Source: Variovorax soli NBRC 106424
GTDB taxonomy: Bacteria; Pseudomonadota; Gammaproteobacteria; Burkholderiales; Burkholderiaceae_C
Assembly: GCF_001591385.1 (NCBI RefSeq)
Contig: NZ_BCUU01000009.1
Coordinates: 23,876 to 87,875 of the forward strand
DNA length: 64,000 nt
Reading direction: 5' to 3'
Shown here: positions 55,060-64,000 of the stretch, piece after piece
Layout: each line of letters opens with the position of its first letter
Position numbering within the stretch: position 1 is the stretch's first letter
Position numbers and translations under genes: made by a program
The notes under the pieces: generated by a model
Told to the model about the DNA's origin: nothing
The model's database searches: none
Seen by the model: only the letters and a program-made list of their open reading frames with translations

Positions 55060-56727
55060 TTACTGGTGCGCGGGCCCTGCGGCGCCCGCCGCCAGTTCGG
55101 CGGCGAATCCCGAGCGCTCGATCAGGCCCTGCGGCTGCGGCTGCAGCGAGTCCAGCCGGAGCGTGCCGCCCCGGGCCAGCACTGCCTTGTGCAACTGGCG
55201 CAGCGCATCCAGGCCGGTGGTGTCCAGCTGGATCATGTGCATGGCGTCCAGCACCACCGTCATGCCGCGCGGCGCGCGCTCCACCGCCTGGATGGCGGCG
55301 TCGAGCTTGTTCGCCGCCCCGAAGAAGAAGGCGCCGTAGAGGCGATAGGTGAGCACCGGCGGCTCCAGCGACACCAGCTCCACCCGGAACAGCGTGTTCA
55401 TGCGGCGGATGAACAGCACGCAGGCCAGCACGATGCCCGCCTGCACCGCCACCGTGAGGTCGAACACCACCGTGAGAAAGAAGGTGCCCAGCATCAGCAG
55501 GCGGTAGTGGTTGCTGAAGCGAAGCAGCATGTAGGGCGCGAATTCGCGCCACTCGCCCATGTTCCAGGCCACGAAGATCAGGATGCCGGCCAGCACCGAC
55601 AGCGGCACCAGCCGCGCCAGCGGCGCGGCCAGCAGCACCACCGCCATCAGCGTGAGCGCATGCACGATGCCGGCGACCGGCGAGGTGGCGCCCGCCCGGA
55701 TGTTGGTCACCGTGCGGGCGATGGTGCCGGTGGCCGGCATGCCGCCGAAGAAGGGCGCCACCAGGTTGGCCGCCCCCTGGGCCATCAGCTCCTGGTTCGG
55801 GTCGTGGCGCGGCAGGCCGCTGACCTGGTCGGCCACCCGGGCGCACAGCAGCGATTCGATGGCGCCCAGGATGGCGATGGTCAGCGTGGGCGACACCAGC
55901 TGCTTGACGGTTTCCCAGCTGAACTCCGGCAGGGCAAAGGCCGGCAGGCCTTGCGGAATGCCGCCGAAGCGGGTGCCGATGGTTTCCACCGGCAGCTCGA
56001 AAGCCCAGGCCACGGCCGTCAGGCTCACCAGGGCCACGATGGGGCCCGGCACGCGGCTGGCCACCTTCACCGGCCGCAGTTCGGTGACGCGGCCGAACAT
56101 GAGGTGCACGGCATAGCCGAAGCGCGACTTGTCGTGCAGCAGCAGCGGCCAGATGAACAGGCCCGCCACGCAGGTGGCGCCCAGGCCGAAGGCGTAGGGG
56201 TTGAAGCTGCCCCGGTGCTCCCACAGCGTGGCCATCTGCGAGAACATGTCGGCGGGCATCTTCTCGACAGTCAGTCCCAGCAGATCGCGCAGCTGCGACA
56301 GCAGGATCAGCGTTGCGATGCCGTTGGTGAAACCCACCACGATCGACACCGGCACGTATCGCACCAGCGTGCCCAGCCGGAACAGGCCCAGCAGGAACAG
56401 CACCACGCCGGCGCAGGCGGTGGCGATCAGCAGGTTGGCCACGCCGTAGCGCTCCACGATGCCGTAGACGATGACGATGAAGGCGCCGGCGGGTCCGCCG
56501 ATCTGCACGGCCGAGCCGCCCAAGGCGGCGATCAGGAAGCCGGCGATGATGGCCGTCCAGATGCCCGCCTCGGGCGTCAGCCCCGAGGCGATGGCGAAGG
56601 CCATGGCCAGCGGCAGGGCGACGATGCCCACCGTGGCGCCCGCGCCCAGGTCCTTGAAGAAGCGTGAACGGTCGTAACCGCGCACTGCATCGAGCAGGCG
56701 CGGTCTGAAGGTGAAATTCAGGGGCAA
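55060..56727 (-). CDS. SulP-family anion transporter with STAS domain
   Basis: A 555-residue inner-membrane transporter for sulfate, bicarbonate or organic anions. Ten or more helices start at about residue 25 (GAGATVGIVALPLAMAFAIA, the SulP signature) and a STAS regulatory domain fills the C-terminus (about 440-545, GMTVVLDAMHMIQLDTTGLD). I chose a TTG start at 56727 because GGAG lies 7 nt upstream; another TTG at 56787 has no ribosome-binding site. The gene is divergent from hypX. Substrate is not certain. Confidence 0.88.
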   Translation of the reverse strand: MPLNFTFRPRLLDAVRGYDRSRFFKDLGAGATVGIVALPLAMAFAIASGLTPEAGIWTAIIAGFLIAALGGSAVQIGGPAGAFIVIVYGIVERYGVANLLIATACAGVVLFLLGLFRLGTLVRYVPVSIVVGFTNGIATLILLSQLRDLLGLTVEKMPADMFSQMATLWEHRGSFNPYAFGLGATCVAGLFIWPLLLHDKSRFGYAVHLMFGRVTELRPVKVASRVPGPIVALVSLTAVAWAFELPVETIGTRFGGIPQGLPAFALPEFSWETVKQLVSPTLTIAILGAIESLLCARVADQVSGLPRHDPNQELMAQGAANLVAPFFGGMPATGTIARTVTNIRAGATSPVAGIVHALTLMAVVLLAAPLARLVPLSVLAGILIFVAWNMGEWREFAPYMLLRFSNHYRLLMLGTFFLTVVFDLTVAVQAGIVLACVLFIRRMNTLFRVELVSLEPPVLTYRLYGAFFFGAANKLDAAIQAVERAPRGMTVVLDAMHMIQLDTTGLDALRQLHKAVLARGGTLRLDSLQPQPQGLIERSGFAAELAAGAAGPAHQ

Positions 56728-57072
56728 GTGAGTCTCCGGAAGTCGAACGGTTCGCAAAGGAAACGGTTCGGCTCCGGAGGCCCGCAATGCAGCAACCGCG
56801 CGATGAAGCGCCGTCGGCGCGACATCGTCAAGACAGGCAGGGCGGGCATGCCGCCAGTGTAGGCCGATCGCGCGGCGGCGGCGACGGGGCCCGCCGGTTT
56901 TCGGGGAGGCGTCGGTCTACGCCTTCTGGCCGTACTGCCTTCTTACTCAAATGGCGTCAAACGACGTCATGTGACATTGCGTTGCGTTCTGGTTCGAAGA
57001 TATACATTGTTAACTGGCGATAACAAATTCACGCCTCGCCAGAAAAACAGTCCGGAAACCGGGAGGATCCTG
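56728..57072. other. 345-bp intergenic region between the SulP gene and hypX
   Basis: The first 200 bp is GC-rich with no conserved frame. From about 56938 it becomes A/T-richer, with a possible promoter and operator for hypX (listed separately). No RNA gene or repeat was recognised. Confidence 0.6.
56977..57026 (+). promoter_or_regulatory. Putative hypX promoter and adjoining inverted repeat
   Basis: TTGCGT (56977-56982) and TATACA (57001-57006) are spaced 18 bp, a plausible sigma-70 promoter. Directly after, TTGTTA (57007-57012) and TAACAA (57021-57026) form an inverted repeat with an 8-bp centre, positioned as an operator. The ribosome-binding site GGGAGGA lies at 57061-57067. Confidence 0.4.
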
Positions 57073-58908
57073 ATGCACATCTTGCTCGTTGCCAGTGCGT
57101 TCAACAGCTTGACCCAGCGCGTCCATGCCGAGCTGAGCGACCAGGGCTACACGGTGGGGGTCGAATTGGCCTTGGGGGACGACGACGCGCTGCGCGCCGC
57201 GGTGGCACGCCACGCGCCGCAGCTCATCGTGGCGCCCATGCTGACCACCGCCATCCCGGAAGACGTCTGGCGATCGCACACCTGCCTGATCGTGCATCCC
57301 GGCCCGCCCGGCGACCGCGGGCCTTCGTCGCTGGACTGGGCGGTGCAGCAGGGCGCGCCGGCGTGGGGCGTGACCGTGCTGGAGGCGGTGGCCGAGATGG
57401 ACGCCGGCGATGTCTGGGCCAGCGGCCCGTTCCCCGTGTCCGAGGTGGGCAAGAGCGAGCTGTACCGGGGCGAGGTGGCCGATGCCGCCGTGGCGGCCGT
57501 CATGCAGGCGGTGAAGCGCTTTGCCACCGGCAAGTACACCCCCAAGCGCCAGAAGGCCGCCGACCTGGCCGCCGGCTGGCGCTGCTTCATGCGCCAGCCC
57601 GAGCGGGGCATCGACTGGCGGCGGGACAGCACCGAGCAGGTGCTGCGCCGCTTGCGCGCCGCCGATTCGCAGCCCGGCGTGCAGGATGAATTGCTGGGCC
57701 GGCGCTGGTACCTGCACGGCGGCCATTTCGAGGACGAGCTGCGCGGCGCCCCGGGCGAATTGATCGCCACGCGCGACGGCGCCATCTGCCGCGCCACCGT
57801 CGACGGCGCGGTGTGGATCCCGCAGCTGCGCCCGGTGGCCGCGCCGGGCGAGGCGCCCGGCTTCAAGCGCGCGGCGGTCGATGCGCTGGCCGAAGCGCTG
57901 GGTGAGCACATGCCCAAGCTGCCCGAGGTGCCGGCGCCGCTGGAGCTGCCCGAGGGCCGCCGCACCTGGAGCGAGATCCGCTACCGCGAGCTGGGCGAGG
58001 CCGGCATGCTGTCGTTCTCGTACGCCGGCGGCGCCATGAGCACGGCGCAGTGCCGCCGGCTGCTGGCGGCCTGGCAATGGGCCTGCACCCGGCCCACGCG
58101 GGTGCTGGTGCTGGGCGGCTCGCGCGGCTTCTTCTCCAACGGCATCCATCTCAATGCCATCGAGGCGGCGGCCGATCCCGCGGTCGAATCGTGGGCGAAC
58201 ATCCACGCCATGAACGACGTGGTGCGGGCCGTGCTCGAGACCACCGACCGCTGGGTGATCTCGGCCCTGGGCGGCAACGCGGCCGCGGGCGGCGCCATGC
58301 TGGCCCTGGCGGGCGACGAGGTCTGGTGCCGCGAAGGCGTGGTGCTCAACCCGCACTACCGGCTCATGGGGCTGCACGGCTCGGAGTACTGGACCTACAC
58401 GCTGCCGCGCCGCGTGGGGCCGGACATGGCCCTGCAGCTGGCGGTCGACGCCTTGCCGGTGAGTGCGCGGCGCGCCTGCCGCCTGGGCCTGGCCGACCGG
58501 CTGCTGCATGTGCCGTCGGAGGAATTCGGCGACGCCGTGCTGCGCCTGGCAGCCGAACTGGCGAGCGCACCCGAGCTGGGCCGCCGCATCACGCACAAGA
58601 AGACCGCTCGTGCACGCGACGAGGCCGCCAAGCCGCTGCAGCAGTACCGCGACGAGGAACTGGCCGAGATGCACCGCAACTTCTTCGAGCCCGGCCAGCC
58701 GTACCACCAGCTGCGTGCCGACTTCGTGCACAAGCGCAAGCCGCCCGGCACGCCCGAGCACCTGGCCGAGCTCGGCCTGAACGGCCACGAGGCCACGCGG
58801 CCTGTCCGCCCGCACAAGGGCGCGGGGCGCGCGCTGGAAAGCGATGGTTTGTCGGATCTGATCCCGTTGTCGGACCTGGCACCACTGACCGACAGGCTGG
58901 TGCAGTAG
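57073..58908 (+). CDS. hypX: Hydrogenase maturation protein HypX/HoxX (CO-forming)
   Basis: Fusion of an N-terminal formyl-tetrahydrofolate hydrolase/transferase-like domain (about residues 1-270, with HPGPPGDRGPSSLDWA) and a C-terminal enoyl-CoA-hydratase-like domain (about 290-560, ALGGNAAAGGAMLALAGDEV and NPHYRLMGLHGSEYWTYTLP). HypX turns formyl groups from formyl-THF, via CoA, into the CO ligand of [NiFe]-hydrogenase under aerobic conditions. 611 residues, normal length. GGGAGGA precedes the ATG. No hydrogenase or other hyp gene lies in the window, so its target is encoded elsewhere or it has another use. Confidence 0.9.
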   Translation: MHILLVASAFNSLTQRVHAELSDQGYTVGVELALGDDDALRAAVARHAPQLIVAPMLTTAIPEDVWRSHTCLIVHPGPPGDRGPSSLDWAVQQGAPAWGVTVLEAVAEMDAGDVWASGPFPVSEVGKSELYRGEVADAAVAAVMQAVKRFATGKYTPKRQKAADLAAGWRCFMRQPERGIDWRRDSTEQVLRRLRAADSQPGVQDELLGRRWYLHGGHFEDELRGAPGELIATRDGAICRATVDGAVWIPQLRPVAAPGEAPGFKRAAVDALAEALGEHMPKLPEVPAPLELPEGRRTWSEIRYRELGEAGMLSFSYAGGAMSTAQCRRLLAAWQWACTRPTRVLVLGGSRGFFSNGIHLNAIEAAADPAVESWANIHAMNDVVRAVLETTDRWVISALGGNAAAGGAMLALAGDEVWCREGVVLNPHYRLMGLHGSEYWTYTLPRRVGPDMALQLAVDALPVSARRACRLGLADRLLHVPSEEFGDAVLRLAAELASAPELGRRITHKKTARARDEAAKPLQQYRDEELAEMHRNFFEPGQPYHQLRADFVHKRKPPGTPEHLAELGLNGHEATRPVRPHKGAGRALESDGLSDLIPLSDLAPLTDRLVQ

Positions 58909-58926
58909 GACCCCTACCGGAGGGAT

Positions 58927-59154
58927 CTAGTAATGTGGGGGTAGTTCGTCGCGCAGGTTGCGGGTGGCCGGGTCCTGCGCCGTACGGCTGCTCTGCTCGC
59001 GCAACTGGGCGATCTGCTGGATGAGGCTGTCGATCTGCTGCTGCTGGCGGTAGATCGTCATGTTCAGCTGCTCGAGCAGGTCCTCGGCATAGCTCGCCTT
59101 GATCTCCAGTTCGGTCAGGCGCGAAGTCGCGTCTTCGGACATGCCTTCCGTCAC
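58927..59154 (-). CDS. slyX: SlyX family protein
   Basis: A 75-residue coiled-coil protein with heptads through about residue 55 (LTELEIKASYAEDLLEQLN) and the family C-terminus ELPPHY. Function unknown. The GTG at 59154 overlaps the stop of the small lipoprotein gene (GTGA); an ATG at 59142 (MSEDATSRL) is an equally good start. It faces hypX tail to tail with 18 bp between. Confidence 0.9.
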   Translation of the reverse strand: MTEGMSEDATSRLTELEIKASYAEDLLEQLNMTIYRQQQQIDSLIQQIAQLREQSSRTAQDPATRNLRDELPPHY

Positions 59155-59432
59155 GGCTCGCTCGCAGGTTCGGAGGAAGAAGAGGAGGAGGAAGGAAGCG
59201 CCGCATCGGCCGCCGCGCCCACTGCCTTGCCGGTGATGCGCGCCGTGCCGATGGCGGCGTCTGCAGCGAGGCCGACGGCGCTGGCGCCCACGCTCACGGC
59301 CGTGCTGGCAACGCTCACGGTGGCGCTGGCCACGCTGACGACGGCGCAGCCCGTGAGGCCGATGCCCGCCGAACCCAGCACGGCAGCCGCCAGCGCCGGG
59401 CGAAGAAGAAGAGCGGCCTGCGCAGGTGTCAT
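59151..59432 (-). CDS. Small Val/Ala/Ser-rich lipoprotein
   Basis: A 93-residue protein with signal peptide and lipobox (GIGLTGC, Cys29), followed by a repetitive hydrophobic stretch of VSVAS/AVSVG units (about residues 30-75) containing ITGKAVGAAADAA, and a polar Ser/Glu tail. It resembles small outer-membrane lipoproteins of unknown role (NF038104-like, from memory). The gene ends in slyX and starts 4 bp after metG's stop, so it is probably co-transcribed with metG. Confidence 0.75.
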   Translation of the reverse strand: MTPAQAALLLRPALAAAVLGSAGIGLTGCAVVSVASATVSVASTAVSVGASAVGLAADAAIGTARITGKAVGAAADAALPSSSSSSSEPASEP

Positions 59433-59436
59433 GGGT

Positions 59437-61521
59437 TCAGCGTACCCGCATGCCGGGCGTGGCGCCCGGCCAGGGTTCCAGCACGTGGATGCCCGGCTGC
59501 GCCTTCTCGTCGGCGTGGCTGGCGGCCAGCACCATGCCTTCGGACACGCCGAACTTCATCTTGCGCGGCGCCAGGTTGGCCACCATCACCGTGAGCTTGC
59601 CCACCAGCTGCTCGGGCTGGTAGGCGCTGGCGATGCCGGAGAACACGTTGCGGGTCTTGCCTTCGCCCACGTCCAGCGTCAGGCGCAGCAGCTTGGTCGA
59701 GCCCTCGACCTTCTCGCAGGCCAGGATCTTGGCGATACGCAGGTCGATCTTGGCGAAGTCGTCGATGCCGATGGTCTCGGCCAGCGGCTCGCCGCCGGGC
59801 GCGGCGGCCTCGGGCTTCGCTTCGGGCTCAGGCGCCGGCGGCTCCAGCAGCTGGTCGAGCAGCTTGGGGTCGACGCGCTGCATCAGGTGCTTGTAGTCGG
59901 CAATGGCGTGGCCCGCGCCCAGCAGGCGTCCGGCATCGGCCCAGCCGAGCGCATCGCAGCCCAGGAAGGCCTCGACCTGCACCGCCAGCGCCGGCAGCAC
60001 CGGCTTGAGGTAGATGGTGAGCAGGCGGAAGGCCTCGATGCAGGTGCTGCACACATCCTGCAGGCGCTCCACCTGGTCGGGCTTCTTGGCCAGCTCCCAG
60101 GGCTTGTTATGGTCGACGTACTCGTTGACCTTGTCGGCCAGCTGCATCACGTCGCGCAGGGCGCGGGCGAAGTCGCGGCTGTCGTAGAGCTGGGCGATGG
60201 TCTTCGCCTCGGCCTGCAGGGCGGCCAGCAGCGCGCCGCCGTCGGCGCTGGGCGTGCCCAGCTTGCCGTCGAAGCGCTTGGCGATGAAGCCCGCTGCGCG
60301 GCTGGCGATGTTGATGAACTTGCCCACCAGGTCGGAGTTGACGCGGGCGATGAAGTCCTCGGGGTTGAAGTCGATGTCCTCGTTGCGCCCGTTGAGCTTG
60401 GCCGCCAGGTAGTAGCGCAGGTGCTCGGGGTTCAGGCCCACGCTCAGGTACTTGAGCGGGTCGATGCCGGTGCCGCGGCTCTTGCTCATCTTCTCGTTGT
60501 TCACCGTGAGATGGCCGTGCACGTAGATGGCGTCCGGCGCCTTGCGGCCCGAGAAGTGCAGCATGGCCGGCCAGAACAGCGTGTGGAAGGTGATGATGTC
60601 CTTGCCGATGAAGTGCACCTGCTCCAGGTCGGGCTGGGCCATGTACTCGGTGTAGGAGATGCCTTCGCCGGCGGCTTCGACACAGGTCTTGTCCAGCAGG
60701 TTCTTCAGCGAGGCGAGGTAGCCCACGGGCGCGTCGAGCCACACGTAGAAGTACTTGCCCGGCGCGTCCGGAATCTCGATGCCGAAGTAGGGCGCGTCGC
60801 GGCTGATGTCCCAGTCGCCCAGGCCACCGGTGCCGTCTTCCTTCTTGTGCAGCCACTCGCGGATCTTGTTCTGCACCTCGGGCTGCACATGGCCGGGCGC
60901 GGTGGTCCATTCCTTCAGGTAGGCCTCGCAGCGCGGGTCGGAGAGCCGGAAGAAGAAATGGTCGGAGCTGCGCAGCTCGGGCTTGGCGCCCGAGAGGGCC
61001 GAGTAGGGGTTGATCAGCTCGGTGGGCGCATACACGGCGCCGCACACCTCGCAGTTGTCGCCGTACTGGTCCTTGGCATGGCAGTTGGGGCACTCGCCCT
61101 TGATGAAGCGGTCGGCCAGGAACATGCCCTTTTCGGGGTCGTAGAACTGCTCGACCGGGCGCGTCTCGATCAGCCCCGCCTTCTTCAGGTCGAGGTAGAT
61201 CTGGCGAGCCAGCTCGTGGTTTTCCGGCGCGTCGGTGGAGTGCCAGTTGTCGAAGGCGATGTGAAAGCCGTCGAGGTAGGGCTTGCGGCCCGCGGCGATG
61301 TCGGCCACGAACTGCTGCGGCGTCACGCCCGCCTTGTCGGCGGCAATGGTGATGGCCGCGCCGTGGGCGTCGTCGGCGCAGACGAAGTTCACCTCGGCGC
61401 CCTGCATTCGCTGGAACCGCACCCAGATGTCGGCCTGGATGTATTCCATGACGTGGCCGATGTGGAACTTGCCGTTGGCGTAGGGCAGGGCGGTGGTGAC
61501 GAACAGTTTGCGCTGGGTCAT
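59437..61521 (-). CDS. metG: Methionyl-tRNA synthetase
   Basis: Class I synthetase charging initiator and elongator tRNA-Met. The 694-residue protein has HIGH ([14 protein letters not shown]), the zinc-binding connective insertion with CPNC and CEVC, KMSKS ([12 protein letters not shown]), the helical anticodon domain and a C-terminal Trbp111-like tRNA-binding domain (about 590-694, [20 protein letters not shown]), as in E. coli-type dimers. The GNAT gene is divergent. The small lipoprotein and slyX genes follow closely. Confidence 0.97.
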   Translation of the reverse strand: MTQRKLFVTTALPYANGKFHIGHVMEYIQADIWVRFQRMQGAEVNFVCADDAHGAAITIAADKAGVTPQQFVADIAAGRKPYLDGFHIAFDNWHSTDAPENHELARQIYLDLKKAGLIETRPVEQFYDPEKGMFLADRFIKGECPNCHAKDQYGDNCEVCGAVYAPTELINPYSALSGAKPELRSSDHFFFRLSDPRCEAYLKEWTTAPGHVQPEVQNKIREWLHKKEDGTGGLGDWDISRDAPYFGIEIPDAPGKYFYVWLDAPVGYLASLKNLLDKTCVEAAGEGISYTEYMAQPDLEQVHFIGKDIITFHTLFWPAMLHFSGRKAPDAIYVHGHLTVNNEKMSKSRGTGIDPLKYLSVGLNPEHLRYYLAAKLNGRNEDIDFNPEDFIARVNSDLVGKFINIASRAAGFIAKRFDGKLGTPSADGGALLAALQAEAKTIAQLYDSRDFARALRDVMQLADKVNEYVDHNKPWELAKKPDQVERLQDVCSTCIEAFRLLTIYLKPVLPALAVQVEAFLGCDALGWADAGRLLGAGHAIADYKHLMQRVDPKLLDQLLEPPAPEPEAKPEAAAPGGEPLAETIGIDDFAKIDLRIAKILACEKVEGSTKLLRLTLDVGEGKTRNVFSGIASAYQPEQLVGKLTVMVANLAPRKMKFGVSEGMVLAASHADEKAQPGIHVLEPWPGATPGMRVR

Positions 61522-61660
61522 CGAGCGTGCGCTTTTCGGTTGAGTGGAGGCTTCAGGGGCAGGAGGCGCCGGCCCCGCCGGACGGCGCGGCCCGGCCTCC
61601 AGGCGGGGGGAGCGGTATTTTAGTTGGCGGGCTATAGTCGTCGTGAACCAGGGCCCACTC

Positions 61661-62134
61661 GTGATCTACCACCACGATATCGACCTCGCGCGCACCACCG
61701 ACGCGCTGGCCATTGCCGAGCTGTCGCGCGATGCCATCGAGTACGGCCTGGCCTGGCGCTGGACCACCCGGCGGGTGATGCACAGCATCCACGACGCCGA
61801 CACCAACGTCGTCGTGGCGCGCCAGGGCATCGGCGTGGCGGGCTTCGGCATCATGCAGTACGGGCAGGAAGAGGCGCACCTGGCCCTGCTGGCCGTGCGC
61901 GGGGCCCAGCGCCGGCACGGCCTGGGCTCGGCCCTGCTCGCCTGGCTGGAGGCCACGGCCCGGGTGGCCGGCTGCAAGCTGCTGCGGCTCGAAGTGCGCA
62001 TCACCAACCCCGGGGCCATGGCCTTCTACCGCCAGCGCGGCTTCGAGGAAGCGGGCGTGGCCGTCGGCTACTACGAGGGCGTGGAAGACGCGGTGCGCAT
62101 GCTCAAGCGGCTGTCCGCGCCCGACGCGGCCTGA
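61661..62134 (+). CDS. GNAT family N-acetyltransferase
   Basis: A 157-residue acetyl-CoA-dependent acetyltransferase, RimI-like in size. Motif A with the CoA loop is [16 protein letters not shown] (Q/RxxGxG/A pattern), followed by [21 protein letters not shown], the usual motif B. A GTG at 61661 ([14 protein letters not shown]...) matches typical GNAT N-termini; another GTG six codons upstream is possible. Neither has a clear ribosome-binding site. It is divergent from metG and overlaps the patatin gene by 64 bp, antiparallel. Substrate unknown. Confidence 0.85.
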   Translation: MIYHHDIDLARTTDALAIAELSRDAIEYGLAWRWTTRRVMHSIHDADTNVVVARQGIGVAGFGIMQYGQEEAHLALLAVRGAQRRHGLGSALLAWLEATARVAGCKLLRLEVRITNPGAMAFYRQRGFEEAGVAVGYYEGVEDAVRMLKRLSAPDAA

Positions 62135-63348
62135 GGCCAGCCGAAGAAGGCACACACCTCGCTGCGCCTGGCCAGGGTGTCGGCCCGGCCCAGGGCAATC
62201 AGCTCCTCGGTGAACGGCGTCTCGAACAGCAGGTAGCTGGCGAAGGCGGCGGCCTTGAGCTGCGTCACGCTGTTGGGCTGCAGGCCCACGAAGAGGCGCT
62301 GCACCGGGCCGGGCAGGGCGTCCACGTGGCGGGCGGCGATCGCGTCGATGCGCTGCGAGGGCGAGATCAGCAGCAGGTCCAGTTGCCGCAGGCCGCTGGC
62401 GGCCCGCGCTCCGGGCGGAATGAGCGAGAGCGTGTGGTTGACCCGCCGCAGCCGCTCCACGTCCACCCCCAGCGAATCCAGGAAGATGCTGGACAGCACA
62501 TGCCCCGCGATCTGCGCCATCGACGGATGGCCGGTGAGGGTGTTGGGCGGCAGCTGGGTTTCGTCGTGCGGCTCGTTCATGCGCCCGGCGCCGATGGCCA
62601 GGATGCGCTGCGCCCCCAGGTGGATGGCCGGCGCCAGCGGTGTCGACTGGCGCATGGAGCCGTCGCCGAAATACTCCGTCCGCCCGCGGATGCCCAGCGG
62701 CACCGCGGGAAAGATGAAGGGAATGGCGGAGGACGCCAGCAGGTGCGCATGGCCGATGCGCCCGTGCGCCGACAGCCGCTGGGTGCGCACCCAGGTCTGC
62801 GTGGTGATGGCGCTGTCGAAGAAGCACACATGCTCGCCCGAGCTGTAGCTGGAGGCCGTGATGGCCAGCGCCTGCAGCTGGCCCGAACGCAGCAGGCCCG
62901 GCAGGCGCTCCAGCGGCACCGTGCGCTGCAGCAGCTCGGCCAGCGGCGTGTTGTCCAGCAGCGAGCGCGGCTTGATGCGCAGCAGCCGGGCCAGCAATTG
63001 CCCCATGCCCAGCAGCAGGCGCCAGCGCGCCGCGCTGTTGAGCATGGCCAGCGAATCGACGCGGTAGACCTGCTCGGCGTGGAAGTTGCGCCAGGTCTCG
63101 GCCAGGCGGCGCACGGTGGTGGCAAAGTCGTCCGCGCCGCAGGCCAGCGCGGCCGCATTGATGGCGCCGGCTGAGGTGCCGGTGATGACGCCGAAGGGGC
63201 TGCTTGCGGGCGATTCTTCCGGCGCATGGATCCGGCGCAGCTCGGCAATGGCCTCAAGCACGCCCACCTGGTAGGCCGCGCGGGCACCGCCGCCCGTCAG
63301 CACCAGGCCGGTCGGGGGGCGCGCGGGCGCGTGCAAGGTGGAGGGCAT
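62071..63348 (-). CDS. Patatin-like phospholipase
   Basis: A 425-residue lipid acyl hydrolase of the patatin/RssA-like type. The oxyanion loop LTGGGARAAYQVGVLEAI is at the N-terminus, the catalytic Ser is in GTSAG (ITGTSAGAINA, about residue 62), and the dyad Asp in YFGDGSMRQ (about 215). No signal peptide. The start at 63348 (MPSTLHAPARP) places the patatin motif 16 residues in. Its 3' end overlaps the GNAT gene on the other strand. The 5' region is divergent with the AraC-type gene. Confidence 0.9.
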   Translation of the reverse strand: MPSTLHAPARPPTGLVLTGGGARAAYQVGVLEAIAELRRIHAPEESPASSPFGVITGTSAGAINAAALACGADDFATTVRRLAETWRNFHAEQVYRVDSLAMLNSAARWRLLLGMGQLLARLLRIKPRSLLDNTPLAELLQRTVPLERLPGLLRSGQLQALAITASSYSSGEHVCFFDSAITTQTWVRTQRLSAHGRIGHAHLLASSAIPFIFPAVPLGIRGRTEYFGDGSMRQSTPLAPAIHLGAQRILAIGAGRMNEPHDETQLPPNTLTGHPSMAQIAGHVLSSIFLDSLGVDVERLRRVNHTLSLIPPGARAASGLRQLDLLLISPSQRIDAIAARHVDALPGPVQRLFVGLQPNSVTQLKAAAFASYLLFETPFTEELIALGRADTLARRSEVCAFFGWPQAASGADSRLSMRTASSTPS

Positions 63349-63495
63349 CGTCGTGGCGTCGGGCTGCGGCGCGCAAGGGCGGGCGGCGGGATGGCGTCCG
63401 ATTCTGCCCGAGGGTGCACAAGCGGTTGCAGACCGGACACACGCGGGGCGGCCCGGATTGCCGCTCGCGGCGCCAGGTGCCAGCATCGCGGGACG

Positions 63496-64000
63496 ATGAA
63501 CGATGCCGAGGCCTTCCATTTTTCCGCCGTCCGCTCGGCGGATGCACAGGCGCACGGCAGCGGACTGGGCGACTGGGAGCAGCGCTACGAGCAGTTGTCG
63601 CACGGTCCCTTCGAAGGCCTGATGGAGGAGCTGCGGCTGGGCCCCGTCCAGATCTTCCGGGAGTCGACCAACCGGGCCGTCCTGCAGTGCGGGGAATCCC
63701 GGCCGGGCTCGGTGTCGGTCGGCTTCCTGTCGCAGCAGGTGCCCACCGGCTGGTTCTGCGGGCGCAAGCTGGACCAGGGCCAGGCCATCGCCGCATTCGG
63801 CAACCAGGCTTTCGAGCTGTTCACCGGTGCGGACAGCACCATCAGCGCGGTGTGCGTGGACCTGGCGATGCTGCAGGAGCGCGACCCGCCCTCGGCCGAC
63901 GGCGACGACGGCTGGCTGCGCGGCGCCTTGCGCTCGGCGGTGCTGGACCAGCCCGGCGCGGCCCATCACCGCCTCGGCCAGCAGCTGCAGGAGGCCCTGC
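63496..64000 (+). CDS. Probable AraC-family regulator, N-terminal part (cut by the window end)
   Basis: An open frame of 168 codons running off the window, starting MNDAEAFHFSAVRSADAQA. The region GPFEGLMEELRLGPVQIFRE and the following NRAVLQCGESRPGSVSVGF, GWFCGRKL and FELFTG resemble the sensing domain of EutR-type AraC-family regulators. The DNA-binding domain would lie beyond the end, so the call is tentative. It is divergent from the patatin gene across 147 bp in which I saw no clear element. Confidence 0.6.
   Translation, partial: MNDAEAFHFSAVRSADAQAHGSGLGDWEQRYEQLSHGPFEGLMEELRLGPVQIFRESTNRAVLQCGESRPGSVSVGFLSQQVPTGWFCGRKLDQGQAIAAFGNQAFELFTGADSTISAVCVDLAMLQERDPPSADGDDGWLRGALRSAVLDQPGAAHHRLGQQLQEAL

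Noticed and set aside
56938..57060. A/T-richer stretch as a horizontal-transfer boundary
   Set aside because: It is only about 120 bp, directly upstream of hypX, and fits a promoter. No repeats, tRNA or mobility gene border it, and hypX composition matches its neighbours.

Overview
The window is a stretch of high-GC (roughly two-thirds G+C) bacterial chromosome, almost wall-to-wall coding. Several gene blocks are characteristic of Burkholderiales: hemA-prfA-prmC-grxD, rhodanese-grxC-secB-gpsA, ubiE-Tim44-ubiJ-ubiB, fmdB-DUF502-aspS-nudB, and scpA-DUF3460. Together with the protein sequences they suggest a member of the Comamonadaceae (Variovorax/Acidovorax-like). This is inferred from gene content and order; no rRNA marker is present. 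I see no rRNA, tRNA, CRISPR array, insertion sequence, integrase or prophage. The window starts inside obgE and ends inside a probable AraC-family regulator gene.

Layout. 1-5.9 kb: obgE, proB, then rppH with an overlapping CNP1-like gene on the minus strand, and proS coupled to a lytic transglycosylase gene. 6-15.6 kb: an MFS exporter gene, a CNNM/CorC-type membrane protein gene, a cupin gene, and the minus-strand hemA-prfA-prmC-grxD block with a DUF3772/MscS channel gene upstream. 15.6-20.8 kb: a complete glycerol-3-phosphate uptake operon, ugpBAECQ, with several hairpins between ugpB and ugpA. 20.9-26.1 kb: serA followed by a very large FAD/iron-sulfur 2-hydroxyacid oxidoreductase gene. 26.2-32.6 kb: HIT and DUF971 genes, the ubiquinone cluster ubiE-(Tim44-like)-ubiJ-ubiB, and a sodium:solute symporter gene. 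32.6-35.5 kb: fmdB, DUF502 and aspS, closed by a strong bidirectional terminator. 35.6-38.4 kb: a secreted lipoprotein with every copper-radical-oxidase residue and a six-unit cysteine-paired repeat tail. 38.6-42 kb: nudB-EEP phosphatase-folE (pterin/folate entry), then a stand-alone BLUF blue-light sensor and a DUF429 protein. 42-47.5 kb: an envelope/stress block (BON lipoprotein, ferritin-like protein, YqjK/YqjE/YqjD-like trio, DUF1328 peptide) beside a CHASE3 histidine kinase, its divergent NarL-type regulator, and a lone receiver. 47.6-53.2 kb: moeB/thiF, ctpA, gpmA, rhodanese, grxC, secB, gpsA. 53.2-64 kb: a lectin-like lipoprotein, scpA, DUF3460, a SulP transporter, an orphan hypX, slyX, a small lipoprotein, metG, a GNAT acetyltransferase, a patatin-like lipase and the truncated regulator.

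Themes. Most genes are housekeeping: translation (proS, aspS, metG, prfA, prmC), tetrapyrrole, ubiquinone and folate synthesis, glycerol-3-phosphate metabolism (ugp import plus gpsA) and secretion (secB). Translational coupling through ATGA overlaps recurs. The points most worth follow-up are the copper radical oxidase with two tandem three-unit repeat blocks, the orphan CO-forming maturase gene hypX without hydrogenase genes in the window, an EEP-family phosphatase embedded between nudB and folE (a candidate for the poorly defined dihydroneopterin-monophosphate phosphatase step), the serA/2-hydroxyacid-dehydrogenase pairing, the Tim44-like protein inside the ubiquinone operon, and the stress block flanked by a two-component system with an 18-bp perfect palindrome.
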